Shown piece by piece: positions 1 to 5,908 of a DNA stretch of 14,306 bases (position 1 is the stretch's first letter; every line of letters starts with the position of its first letter). The stretch lies in NCBI GenBank assembly GCA_003601695.1, contig PIYH01000007.1, positions 3,305 through 17,610 of the forward strand, read 5' to 3'. This DNA comes from Candidatus Bathyarchaeota archaeon. Its GTDB lineage: Archaea > Thermoproteota > Bathyarchaeia > Bathyarchaeales > DTEX01. Position numbers and translations under genes: made by a program. Below the pieces are notes generated by a model that saw nothing but the letters and a program-made list of their open reading frames with translations, made no database searches and was not told the DNA's origin.

Positions 1-890
1 TGAAGAATGAGTTCAGTAGGGTCATAGGGAAAATGATTGCGAAGGCAACGGGAAAGAAAGCGGATTATATGAAGCCTCAGATAGTGATTCTCCTTAACCC
101 CTTTACCGAAAAGATCGATCTTCAAATAGGCTCACTTTACATAATGGGTAGATATAGAAAGTTTATCCGCGGAATTCCCCAATCCAAATGGATTTGTAGT
201 AGATGTCATGGGAAAGGATGTCCAAGGTGCAACTGGACTGGGAAGATGTACCCTGAATCTGTGGAGGAACTCATAGCTAGCCCTCTTCTCGAAGCAACTT
301 TTGGAGAGGACTCCTCTTTTCATGGAGCTGGCCGTGAAGATGTTGATGCACGTATGCTCGGGCTTGGAAGACCGTTTGTGATAGAGATTAAGAAGCCTAA
401 GAAGAGAAGACTTAACCTTTCAGAGATTGAACATATAATAAATGAAAGGGCTCATGGGAAAATAGAGGTTTCAGAACTAAAATACGTGGATAGAAAAGCC
501 GTGCTGAAGATAAAAGATATGGAATCCGCCCGAAAAATCTATAGAATCGTAGTGGAGTTTGAAAGGAATATAAGCGACGAAGAGCTTGAAAAGCTGGAGA
601 AGACACTTAACGGCGTTAGAGTTCTGCAGAGAACACCTACGCGTGTCTTGCATAGAAGAGCGGATCTAACACGAGAAAAACACATATATGAGACGAAGAT
701 AAAGAGAATCTCCTTGAATAAGGCGGAGTTAATAATAAAGTGTCAGGGAGGATTATACGTAAAGGAGCTGGTGACTGGCGATAATGGTCGAACGAAGCCG
801 AGCGTCTCACAAATATTGGAGGTTGACTCTCGACCTTTAGAGCTGGATGTGTTAGGCGTATTAGAAGGGAAAGAGAATGGCAAAATCTAG
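1..890 (+). CDS. pus10: tRNA pseudouridine synthase Pus10 (5' end outside window)
   Basis: Pus10 converts U54 and U55 of archaeal tRNAs to pseudouridine. The reading frame is open from the left edge (first full codon at 3), so the gene starts before the window. The ATG at 33 is internal, because homologous residues precede it and a Pus10 protein normally has about 400 residues or more. The missing part would hold the N-terminal zinc-binding/THUMP region. Visible here are a Cys cluster, CSRCHGKGCPRC, and the catalytic segment around HGAGREDVDARMLGLGRPF, whose Asp in EDVD is the expected nucleophile. The C-terminal part has the RTPTRVLHRRADLTR and QGGLYVKELVTGD segments typical of the family's catalytic fold. 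The 3' end overlaps rpl21e by 14 bases in another frame, so the two are probably co-transcribed and translationally coupled. Confidence 0.93.
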   Translation, partial: KNEFSRVIGKMIAKATGKKADYMKPQIVILLNPFTEKIDLQIGSLYIMGRYRKFIRGIPQSKWICSRCHGKGCPRCNWTGKMYPESVEELIASPLLEATFGEDSSFHGAGREDVDARMLGLGRPFVIEIKKPKKRRLNLSEIEHIINERAHGKIEVSELKYVDRKAVLKIKDMESARKIYRIVVEFERNISDEELEKLEKTLNGVRVLQRTPTRVLHRRADLTREKHIYETKIKRISLNKAELIIKCQGGLYVKELVTGDNGRTKPSVSQILEVDSRPLELDVLGVLEGKENGKI

Positions 891-1173
891 AGGATTTAGA
901 AGGAAAACCCGTTCACTTATGAGAAAGAAACCTAGGGAGCGGGGAAAACTCAAGCTGAGCAGGATACTCTATAATTATGAGATTGGAGACAAAGTTGTGA
1001 TCAAGATAGATCCAAGTTTTCATAAGGGAATGCCTCATCGTAGGTATCACGGCAAGATAGGTATAATTGAGGGAAAGAGAGGGAAAGCATACGAAGTCGC
1101 CGTGACGCAGGGGAAGGCCATTAAACATATAGTGGTTTTGCCTGAGCATTTTCAGATTCATGAGGAGGGATAA
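877..1173 (+). CDS. rpl21e: 50S ribosomal protein L21e
   Basis: This is a 98-residue basic protein of the normal L21e length. It is a component of the archaeal/eukaryotic large ribosomal subunit. The N-terminus MAKSRGFRRKTRSLMRKKPRERGK and the SH3-like segment with GDKVVIKIDPS, HKGMPHRRYHGKIG and GKAYEV are characteristic. The ATG lies inside the end of pus10 (14-base overlap). The gene ends 5 bases before rpoF, and its last codons (ATGAGGAGGGA) supply the ribosome binding site for rpoF. The pus10-rpl21e-rpoF order is widespread in archaea. Confidence 0.97.
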   Translation: MAKSRGFRRKTRSLMRKKPRERGKLKLSRILYNYEIGDKVVIKIDPSFHKGMPHRRYHGKIGIIEGKRGKAYEVAVTQGKAIKHIVVLPEHFQIHEEG

Positions 1174-1178
1174 ACGAG

Positions 1179-1517
1179 ATGGCTAGGAAACTGTTGAAGG
1201 TTAAACCTATCACTATTTCTCAGGTGGCAGCTATACTTAGATCCTTGGGAGAAGAGAATCTAGATCAGTTCCAGCATAGAACACTAGATTACGCCAGCAA
1301 ATTTTCTAAGATTAGCCCTGAAGCATCTGAGAAACTTTTAGATGAGCTTGTGAAGGAAGCTGGCTTAGATGAGGAGATAGCGGTTCAAATAGTCAATTGT
1401 ATGCCCAAGGGCATAGAGGAGCTCAGGGTTTTTCTAGCCAGCGGCCGAAGAATAGTGGAGACTTCAAAGCTAGAGATGATTCTCAGCCTTTTGGACAAAT
1501 ATAGGGGAGAAGAATAA
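1179..1517 (+). CDS. rpoF: DNA-directed RNA polymerase subunit F (Rpb4-like)
   Basis: The product has 112 residues, the usual size for archaeal RpoF. With RpoE (Rpb7) this subunit forms the stalk of archaeal RNA polymerase. Support comes from the N-terminal strand region (KVKPITISQVAAIL), the helical middle and the C-terminal HRDC-like segment (EEIAVQIVNCMPKGIEELRVF) followed by a helix ending LLDKYRGEE. The ATG follows rpl21e by 5 bases, with GGAGGGA upstream inside rpl21e. The gene is the last of the pus10-rpl21e-rpoF run before a 200-base gap that holds its own promoter. Confidence 0.95.
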   Translation: MARKLLKVKPITISQVAAILRSLGEENLDQFQHRTLDYASKFSKISPEASEKLLDELVKEAGLDEEIAVQIVNCMPKGIEELRVFLASGRRIVETSKLEMILSLLDKYRGEE

Positions 1518-1542
1518 AAAGGAAGGAAAGAGTTATTAGATT

Positions 1543-1553
1543 TTAGATATATA
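1543..1553 (+). promoter_or_regulatory. TATA box upstream of the 36-codon small ORF / DUF655 gene
   Basis: TTAGATATATAA-like sequence, a good match to the archaeal TATA element. Transcription would be expected to start about 25 bases downstream, near 1573. That falls at the GGTGAG ribosome binding site (1571-1576) and just ahead of the small ORF start at 1582. Inferred from sequence only. Confidence 0.5.
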
Positions 1554-1568
1554 ACGAGAGATCGTTAT
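1551..1568. repeat. Inverted repeat ATAACGA-gaga-TCGTTAT, operator-like
   Basis: Perfect 7-base inverted repeat with a 4-base spacer. It overlaps the 3' end of the TATA box at 1543-1553 and lies between it and the expected transcription start. A dyad in this position fits a repressor-binding site in archaea. No regulator is encoded nearby, so which protein might bind is unknown. It could also fold as a short hairpin if it were transcribed from upstream. Confidence 0.45.
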
Positions 1569-1581
1569 TTGGTGAGATTCA

Positions 1582-1692
1582 ATGCGTAGAGAATCAATTC
1601 TCTATTCTAAAGCTTTAGTTAAAGTTTTGAGTGGAATAATCTTAGAATATATCGGCGGAGAAGATGAATTTCATCGCATAGAACAGATTTAG
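1582..1692 (+). CDS. Possible small protein, 36 residues, unknown function
   Basis: Short ORF from ATG 1582 to TAG 1690-1692. It begins MRRESILYSKALVKVL and continues through a short hydrophobic stretch (SGIILEYIGG) to an acidic/charged end (EDEFHRIEQI). I do not recognise a family. The case for a real gene is its translation signal, GGTGAG at 1571-1576 six bases before the ATG, better than those of most genes in this window. A TATA box and a dyad also sit at the right distance upstream. It ends 53 bases before the DUF655 start, so it could be a small protein gene, a regulatory leader ORF for DUF655-rsmA, or the remnant of a larger gene. Confidence 0.45.
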   Translation: MRRESILYSKALVKVLSGIILEYIGGEDEFHRIEQI

Positions 1693-1745
1693 AAAGAATT
1701 CCAGCTAATCTTCTCTTTTTGTCAAGAATAGAAGAAGGGATAGAG

Positions 1746-2327
1746 ATGAGTGAACGTAGAGAAAGAGAGGGAAAGCATCTATATGAAGAGTATGCTTATG
1801 TTCTAGATTTTTTACCCTTCGGCAAGCCGGGAATGAGAGGAAAGTATAGGATGGGAGCAGTTGTTCAGCTCATTGGTGAAAACTACTTTACGCTTCTTGA
1901 GGCGAATGTGAAGCCTGGAGTGACGCTTAAGCCGCTTGATAGAGTTTACGTTGGGAAGGAATCTAGAAAAGAGATAGCCTATATACTCGGCAGAATAGGC
2001 TACGAGGAGTTAACGGCGAATGCGAAGATGGAGCTTGAGAATGCAATAGAGCTCATTGTTCAGAAAAGAGAGAAGTGGTTCGTGGAATTCTTCAACACCG
2101 CTCACCCTATAACGCCTAGGATGCATATGCTTGAACTCATCCCTGGAATAGGAAAAAAGTATATGTGGAATATTCTAGATGAGCGAGAGAAAAAGCCTTT
2201 CGAGAGCTTCGAAGAGCTTCAGCGGAGAATCAATATACCAAATCCACTGAAGCTTATAACTAAACGGGTGATAGAGGAGCTTGCTGGTGAAAGCAAGTAT
2301 AGACTCTTCACCCGTCCATCGGGATGA
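1746..2327 (+). CDS. DUF655 family nucleic-acid-binding-like protein
   Basis: This conserved archaeal protein (DUF655) is regularly encoded next to rpoF and rsmA. Its molecular role is not established. The N-terminal half starts with the family signature YEEYAYVLDFLPFGKPG and forms an OB-fold-like beta region (GAVVQLIGENYFTLLEA, KPLDRVYVGKE). The C-terminal half has a helix-hairpin-helix motif (LELIPGIGKKYMWNILDERE) and ends in a second HhH-like helical region. The combination suggests RNA or DNA binding, possibly in rRNA maturation given its neighbour; that is inference. I chose ATG 1746 (193 residues), which begins just before the conserved region. A TTG at 1719 would add nine residues but has no good ribosome binding site. 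Confidence 0.88.
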   Translation: MSERREREGKHLYEEYAYVLDFLPFGKPGMRGKYRMGAVVQLIGENYFTLLEANVKPGVTLKPLDRVYVGKESRKEIAYILGRIGYEELTANAKMELENAIELIVQKREKWFVEFFNTAHPITPRMHMLELIPGIGKKYMWNILDEREKKPFESFEELQRRINIPNPLKLITKRVIEELAGESKYRLFTRPSG

Positions 2328-2353
2328 ATAATCTTCAAGCTTAGACTATCTCT

Positions 2354-2370
2354 AGAAGATGATATCTTCT
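2354..2370. repeat. Inverted repeat AGAAGAT-gat-ATCTTCT before rsmA
   Basis: Perfect 7-base inverted repeat with a 3-base spacer in the 66-base gap between the DUF655 gene and rsmA, ending 23 bases before the rsmA ATG. It could be an operator or a small RNA hairpin. No T-run follows, so it is unlikely to be a terminator. Confidence 0.35.
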
Positions 2371-2393
2371 CACTTAACGGCCGGTATAGATGA

Positions 2394-3236
2394 ATGAGTC
2401 TTCTCAACGAGGTTAAGAGTCTTCTAAGACGTTATAGGATCATTCCGAAGAAGCGTCTAGGGCAGAATTTCCTCGTGAATGAGAACATCCTACAGGAAAT
2501 GGTCTACTATGCTTCTCTAAACAGTAAAGATACGGTTCTGGAAGTTGGAGCTGGACTGGGCTTCCTAACTGAAAGACTCGCCGAGAAGGCTGGCCGGGTC
2601 ATAGCTGTAGAAATTGATGATAAACTGGTTAGGGCATTAAGGAGGAGGCTAATGCCATACGATAACGTAACAGTTATACATGGAGATATCATGAAAGTTA
2701 AGATTCCGCAATTCAATAAAGTCGTATCAACTCCACCATACTTTATATCCTCTCCTCTACATTTCTGGCTTCTTAATAAGCGTTTTGAAGAGGCAATCTT
2801 ATCATTCCAGGAAGAGTTTGCGAGGCGGCTTACAGCAACTCCGGGATCCCGTGATTATGGTAGACTCACCGTAGCAACCTATTATAGGGCTGAGGCTGAG
2901 ATTCTAAGAGCCGTCCCTAAGGAGGCTTTCTGGCCGCGGCCAAAAGTTGATTCCTCAATCGTTCGCTTAAAGCCTAGAAATCCTCCTTTCAGTGTGGCCG
3001 ACGAAAAGCTATTCTTTGAGGTTGTGAACGTGATCTTTACGCAAAAAAATAAAAAACTTAGAAACGCTCTTATCCCATTCTTCAGCAGATTTAGGATCCC
3101 AAGCAAAGATTCGGTTAAGATCGCTGAAGCCCTCCCATTCTATGAGAGAAGGCCTAGGGATCTATCCCCGGAGGAGATCGGCTTAGTCGTTGACGGGATA
3201 TTCAAAGAATTACATAGCATGCGTCTCATAAGATGA
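2394..3236 (+). CDS. rsmA: 16S rRNA adenine dimethyltransferase RsmA/KsgA (Dim1 family)
   Basis: The enzyme dimethylates two adjacent adenines near the 3' end of 16S rRNA with S-adenosylmethionine, late in small-subunit assembly. The 280-residue length is normal. Near the N-terminus is KKRLGQNFLVNENIL. The SAM-binding motif I is VLEVGAGLGFLTERL (residues 48-62), the acidic ribose-binding residue lies in AVEIDD (71-76), and GDIMKV is at 97-102. The C-terminal PRPKVDSSIVRL and FTQKNKKLRNAL segments are typical of the family. The oddity is catalytic motif IV: the expected Asn-x-Pro-Tyr reads S-T-P-P-Y, with Thr113 in the Asn position (codon ACT at 2730-2732). The gene follows DUF655 on the same strand. 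Confidence 0.94.
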   Translation: MSLLNEVKSLLRRYRIIPKKRLGQNFLVNENILQEMVYYASLNSKDTVLEVGAGLGFLTERLAEKAGRVIAVEIDDKLVRALRRRLMPYDNVTVIHGDIMKVKIPQFNKVVSTPPYFISSPLHFWLLNKRFEEAILSFQEEFARRLTATPGSRDYGRLTVATYYRAEAEILRAVPKEAFWPRPKVDSSIVRLKPRNPPFSVADEKLFFEVVNVIFTQKNKKLRNALIPFFSRFRIPSKDSVKIAEALPFYERRPRDLSPEEIGLVVDGIFKELHSMRLIR

Positions 3237-3302
3237 GCTGAAAGGCTTATACAATTCATATTCACGGTTTCTTCAGCAATTTCGAGGTGGAGACCTAAAA
3301 GA

Positions 3303-3312
3303 AGATTTATAA
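3303..3312 (+). promoter_or_regulatory. Possible TATA box for the SudB-like gene
   Basis: GATTTATAAC about 60 bases before the proposed start at 3369, giving an expected transcript start near 3334. A second TATA-like sequence (TTCATAAATC, about 3341-3350) is less suitable, because its transcript would begin at or after the start codon. The rest of the 132-base gap after rsmA shows no other gene. Confidence 0.35.
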
Positions 3313-3368
3313 CGACATTCGAGAATTTTTAGATGGATAATTCATAAATCACTAAAGGGGTGTCTTAA

Positions 3369-4208
3369 ACGCCGAAGAAGTTCGAAATCGTTGATGTGAA
3401 GAATCTCGCGCCGAGTATCAAACGCGTAGTAATCCGCGCTCCCCTTATTGCAAGCAAGGCTAAGACTGGTCAGTTTGTGATTCTCAGAGTTGATGAGTAT
3501 GGAGAACGTTTTCCCCTGACTATAGTCGATCGAGATCCATCTGAAGGTTTAATAACGCTGATATTCCAAGAAGTAGGAGTCTCGACAAAGAAGCTTGGCA
3601 GTCTAAAGGCTGGAGATTACGTGATGGATGCCGTTGGCCCCCTAGGGAATCCAACGGAGATAAAGAATTACGGAACGGTAGCCATTGTTGGAGGAGGAGT
3701 TGGGACAGCGCTGATTTATCCATGGATTAAGGTCTTAAAGGCTCATGGAAACCACGTTGTCACTATCCTCGGAGCTCGAACTGAGAGTCTCCTCCTTCTA
3801 GAAGATGAGCTGCGGAGACTTAGCGACGAAGTGTATATATCAACTGATGACGGATCTAAGGGATTCAAGGGATTCACATCAGAATTACTCAAGAAGCTAC
3901 TCGAAGAAGGGAGGAGATTCGATCTAGTGATGGCCGTAGGGCCTGTTCCGATGATGAAGGCTGTTGCGGAGGTGACAAGGCCTTATGGTATAAAAACTAT
4001 TGTGAGCTTAAATCCAATAATGGTTGATGGAACGGGCATGTGCGGAGCATGCAGGGTTAAGGTTGGCGGAGAAATAAAGTTTGCATGTGTAGATGGGCCG
4101 GAGTTTGACGCTCACCAAGTTGATTTCGATCAGCTTATGAATAGGCTTAGATTCTACAGGGATGAAGAGATAAAGGCTTTAAAGACGAAGTTCAGCGGGA
4201 ATCTATAG
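3369..4208 (+). CDS. SudB/NfnA-like FAD/NAD-binding subunit (sulfide dehydrogenase / ferredoxin:NADP oxidoreductase small subunit type), probable ACG start
   Basis: The product belongs to the flavoprotein family that includes dihydroorotate dehydrogenase electron-transfer subunits, SudB and NfnA, which pass electrons between NAD(P)H and a [2Fe-2S] cluster. The flavin domain has GQFVILRV and ERFPLTIVDRD, the nucleotide-binding loop is AIVGGGVGTALIYPWIKVLK, and the C-terminal cluster segment is GTGMCGACRVKVGG with a later FACVDGPEFD. The first standard start, GTG 3396, lacks a ribosome binding site and cuts off conserved N-terminal sequence. Nine in-frame codons upstream (PKKFEIVDV) continue the family homology back to ACG 3369, six bases after GGGGTG at 3357-3362, with TAA just before it. 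ACG initiation is therefore my preferred reading; GTG 3396 is the conservative one. No large NfnB/GltD-like partner is adjacent. Confidence 0.85.
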   Translation, partial: TPKKFEIVDVKNLAPSIKRVVIRAPLIASKAKTGQFVILRVDEYGERFPLTIVDRDPSEGLITLIFQEVGVSTKKLGSLKAGDYVMDAVGPLGNPTEIKNYGTVAIVGGGVGTALIYPWIKVLKAHGNHVVTILGARTESLLLLEDELRRLSDEVYISTDDGSKGFKGFTSELLKKLLEEGRRFDLVMAVGPVPMMKAVAEVTRPYGIKTIVSLNPIMVDGTGMCGACRVKVGGEIKFACVDGPEFDAHQVDFDQLMNRLRFYRDEEIKALKTKFSGNL

Positions 4209-4266
4209 TTCTCTGAAGCTGAAAATACTCGCCTTATTATAACGGATACTACATCCATGACCGAGA

Positions 4267-4277
4267 TAAATTTAAGG
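4267..4277 (+). promoter_or_regulatory. Possible TATA box for rpl38e
   Basis: TAAATTTAAGG, 36-46 bases before the rpl38e ATG, would place the transcript start roughly 15 bases before the gene. A more upstream alternative is CTTATTATAACGG around 4232-4244. The gap between the SudB-like gene and rpl38e is about 100 bases and holds nothing else I can support. Confidence 0.3.
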
Positions 4278-4312
4278 ATGATCTTCCAATCTATTTTTCT
4301 TGGCGGTCTTAA

Positions 4313-4507
4313 ATGCCCACCGAAATAAAGGATATGAATAGATTCATAGAGATCTCTAGGGGAGCTAGGTACTGCCTAGTGAAGAGGCTTAAGGATGTGG
4401 TTAAACTTAAGCTTAGAACTCGCAGGATGCTTTACACCCTTAAGGTTAAGCCTCCACAAGTGGATGAGATATTGAAGAAGATAAACTGCGAGATACGGGA
4501 GATCTAA
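4313..4507 (+). CDS. rpl38e: 50S ribosomal protein L38e
   Basis: This 64-residue protein matches eukaryotic L38e in length and layout. The N-terminal MPTEIKDMNRFIEISRGA parallels the eukaryotic start [20 protein letters not shown]. A basic central strand (VVKLKLRTRRMLYTLKV) corresponds to the eukaryotic NVKFKVRCSRYLYTLVI, and a final helix-turn follows. In archaea L38e is known mainly from Crenarchaeota, Korarchaeota, Thaumarchaeota/Bathyarchaeota and Asgard groups, and is absent from most Euryarchaeota, so it is useful for placing this organism. The ribosome binding site is poor. The gene ends 20 bases before the convergently transcribed dipeptidase gene. Confidence 0.88.
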   Translation: MPTEIKDMNRFIEISRGARYCLVKRLKDVVKLKLRTRRMLYTLKVKPPQVDEILKKINCEIREI

Positions 4508-4527
4508 CTCAACGCCTCCCTTTGCGG

Positions 4528-5499
4528 TCAATTTCCCTTTTTTGGTAGCGTCTCTAGAAGAACTCTTATGAAATTTTCGCCGAGTATCTTTTTAACTTCG
4601 TCTTCTCCATATCCCCTCTCTAGCAAGCCCTCCGTTATCTTCAATAACTCCGTTGCATCCTTCAAAAGAGTTCCGCCTCCATCGAAGTCTGAGCCTAAAC
4701 CCACATGGTCAATCCCAGCTATATCCACCGCGTGGTCTATATGGTCGAGGAGCCTATGCAGTGTAGGCTTCTTTTCATCTATGAACCTCGGAACAAACGT
4801 GACTCCGATCACTCCTCCCTTAGACGCAAGTCCCCTTATCTGGTCATCTGTTAAGTTTCTTCGGTGATTGCATAAGGCCTTACAGTTTCCATGAGAGACT
4901 ATAACTGGCTTCTTTGAAACTTCAAGGGCATCCCAGAATCCTTTCTCGCTTATATGCGCTAAGTCAACAATTATCCCAAGTCTATTCATTTCTTCAATTA
5001 GCTGAACGCCGAATGTGGTTAATCCTCCACCCGTCCTAGATTCGCCGACACCGTCGGCGGCTAGACTTCTAGGATTATGCGTTAAGCCTATGCTTCTAAC
5101 ACCGAGTTTGAATAGCATTCTTAAAACGTTTAGACTGCCCTCAACAGCGTCACTATTCTCTATGGCCATTATTGCGCCTATCCTCCCATCTCTCATGATC
5201 TCAACTAGATTCTCCTTAGTAGTCACTATCACTATATCTCCTCCGGCCTGCTCTAGTTCTTTATCAAAGAATCCAAATGCGTTTAGGGCATAGGTTAAGT
5301 AGTTCTTGAATGCGGGTGTGACATCGACAGCGAAGAATGAAACATCTACGTATGCTTCCCTCAATCTTGGAAAGTCAACCTGAGTCTTACTTGATCTTGA
5401 GGTTAAACTAATCCCCAGATGTTTGTGAGCTACAATTGTATCGTTGTGGGCGTCGACGAGAACCGCTTCTTCATGAATCCTCTCAGCTGCCAAAGACAT
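4528..5499 (-). CDS. Membrane dipeptidase family (M19, renal dipeptidase-like) zinc hydrolase
   Basis: This amidohydrolase-fold dipeptidase has 323 residues. The binuclear zinc ligands expected for peptidase family M19 are present: H18 and D20 in DAHND, E114 in AIENSD, H182 in DLAHIS and H203 in VSHGN, followed by the Asp of GLGSDFDGGG near residue 280. HNPRSLAADG is also typical. No signal peptide or membrane segment is visible, so it is probably cytoplasmic. Family members cleave dipeptides, including D-amino-acid or dehydro forms; the natural substrate here cannot be read from sequence. It lies 34 bases downstream of hisI on the same strand but has a T-run/TATA-like sequence in between. 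No ribosome binding site precedes the ATG, consistent with a leaderless transcript. Confidence 0.92.
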   Translation of the reverse strand: MSLAAERIHEEAVLVDAHNDTIVAHKHLGISLTSRSSKTQVDFPRLREAYVDVSFFAVDVTPAFKNYLTYALNAFGFFDKELEQAGGDIVIVTTKENLVEIMRDGRIGAIMAIENSDAVEGSLNVLRMLFKLGVRSIGLTHNPRSLAADGVGESRTGGGLTTFGVQLIEEMNRLGIIVDLAHISEKGFWDALEVSKKPVIVSHGNCKALCNHRRNLTDDQIRGLASKGGVIGVTFVPRFIDEKKPTLHRLLDHIDHAVDIAGIDHVGLGSDFDGGGTLLKDATELLKITEGLLERGYGEDEVKKILGENFIRVLLETLPKKGN

Positions 5500-5523
5500 G
5501 ATGCTAATTTATCCTTAATCTAG

Positions 5524-5529
5524 ATAAAA
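5524..5529 (-). terminator. T-run after hisI, possible his operon terminator and/or dipeptidase TATA
   Basis: On the - strand the hisI stop is followed within 5 bases by TTTTTTATC. Oligo-T without a hairpin is the usual archaeal termination signal, so the his transcript may end here. The same A/T-rich sequence lies about 27 bases before the dipeptidase ATG, the right distance for a TATA box of a leaderless gene. Both roles are inferred. Confidence 0.4.
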
Positions 5530-5533
5530 AAGA

Positions 5534-5908
5534 TTAGTGGATATTTCGAGAAGTCTTCTTCTCAGCATATTCCTTAAGTCTATTGTGGAAGCACGTTTCT
5601 TCGCCTAGATGGCAAGCTGGCCCCTTCGGTTCAACTAGATAGAGCGCCGCATCTGCGTCGCAATCGATGAGTATATCCTTAACTTTCTGAACATTCCCAG
5701 ACGTTTCTCCCTTCATCATAACTCGGCCGAATGTCCTCCTAAAGAAATGTGCGTAGCCTGTTCTAACGGTCTTTTCTAAGGCCTCACGATTTGCATAGGC
5801 GAGCGTTAAGACTCTAAGCGTTTTATAGTCCTGAACCACAACGGGGATTAATCCCTTTACCTTCTTATAGTCCAGGTCATCTATGCCTACAAGCTTTTTA
5901 GTCCTCAA
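5534..5908 (-). CDS. hisI: Phosphoribosyl-AMP cyclohydrolase HisI
   Basis: HisI opens the purine ring of phosphoribosyl-AMP, the third step of histidine synthesis. The 124 residues cover only the cyclohydrolase domain. Zinc and magnesium binding residues are present: DCDAD at 82-86, ACH ending at His100, and C106 in ETCF. The family signature KGETSGNVQ is at 66-74, though the usual W before it is replaced (GRVMMKGETSGN). There is no HisE domain and no hisE gene in the window. The start is TTG 5908, overlapping the hisF stop (TTGA), which implies coupled translation. It is the last gene of the his operon. Confidence 0.95.
   Translation of the reverse strand: MRTKKLVGIDDLDYKKVKGLIPVVVQDYKTLRVLTLAYANREALEKTVRTGYAHFFRRTFGRVMMKGETSGNVQKVKDILIDCDADAALYLVEPKGPACHLGEETCFHNRLKEYAEKKTSRNIH

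Noticed and set aside
3237..3277. GCTGAA/TTCAGC pair after rsmA as a terminator
   Set aside because: Six pairs around a 29-base loop with no T-run downstream is weak and likely chance.
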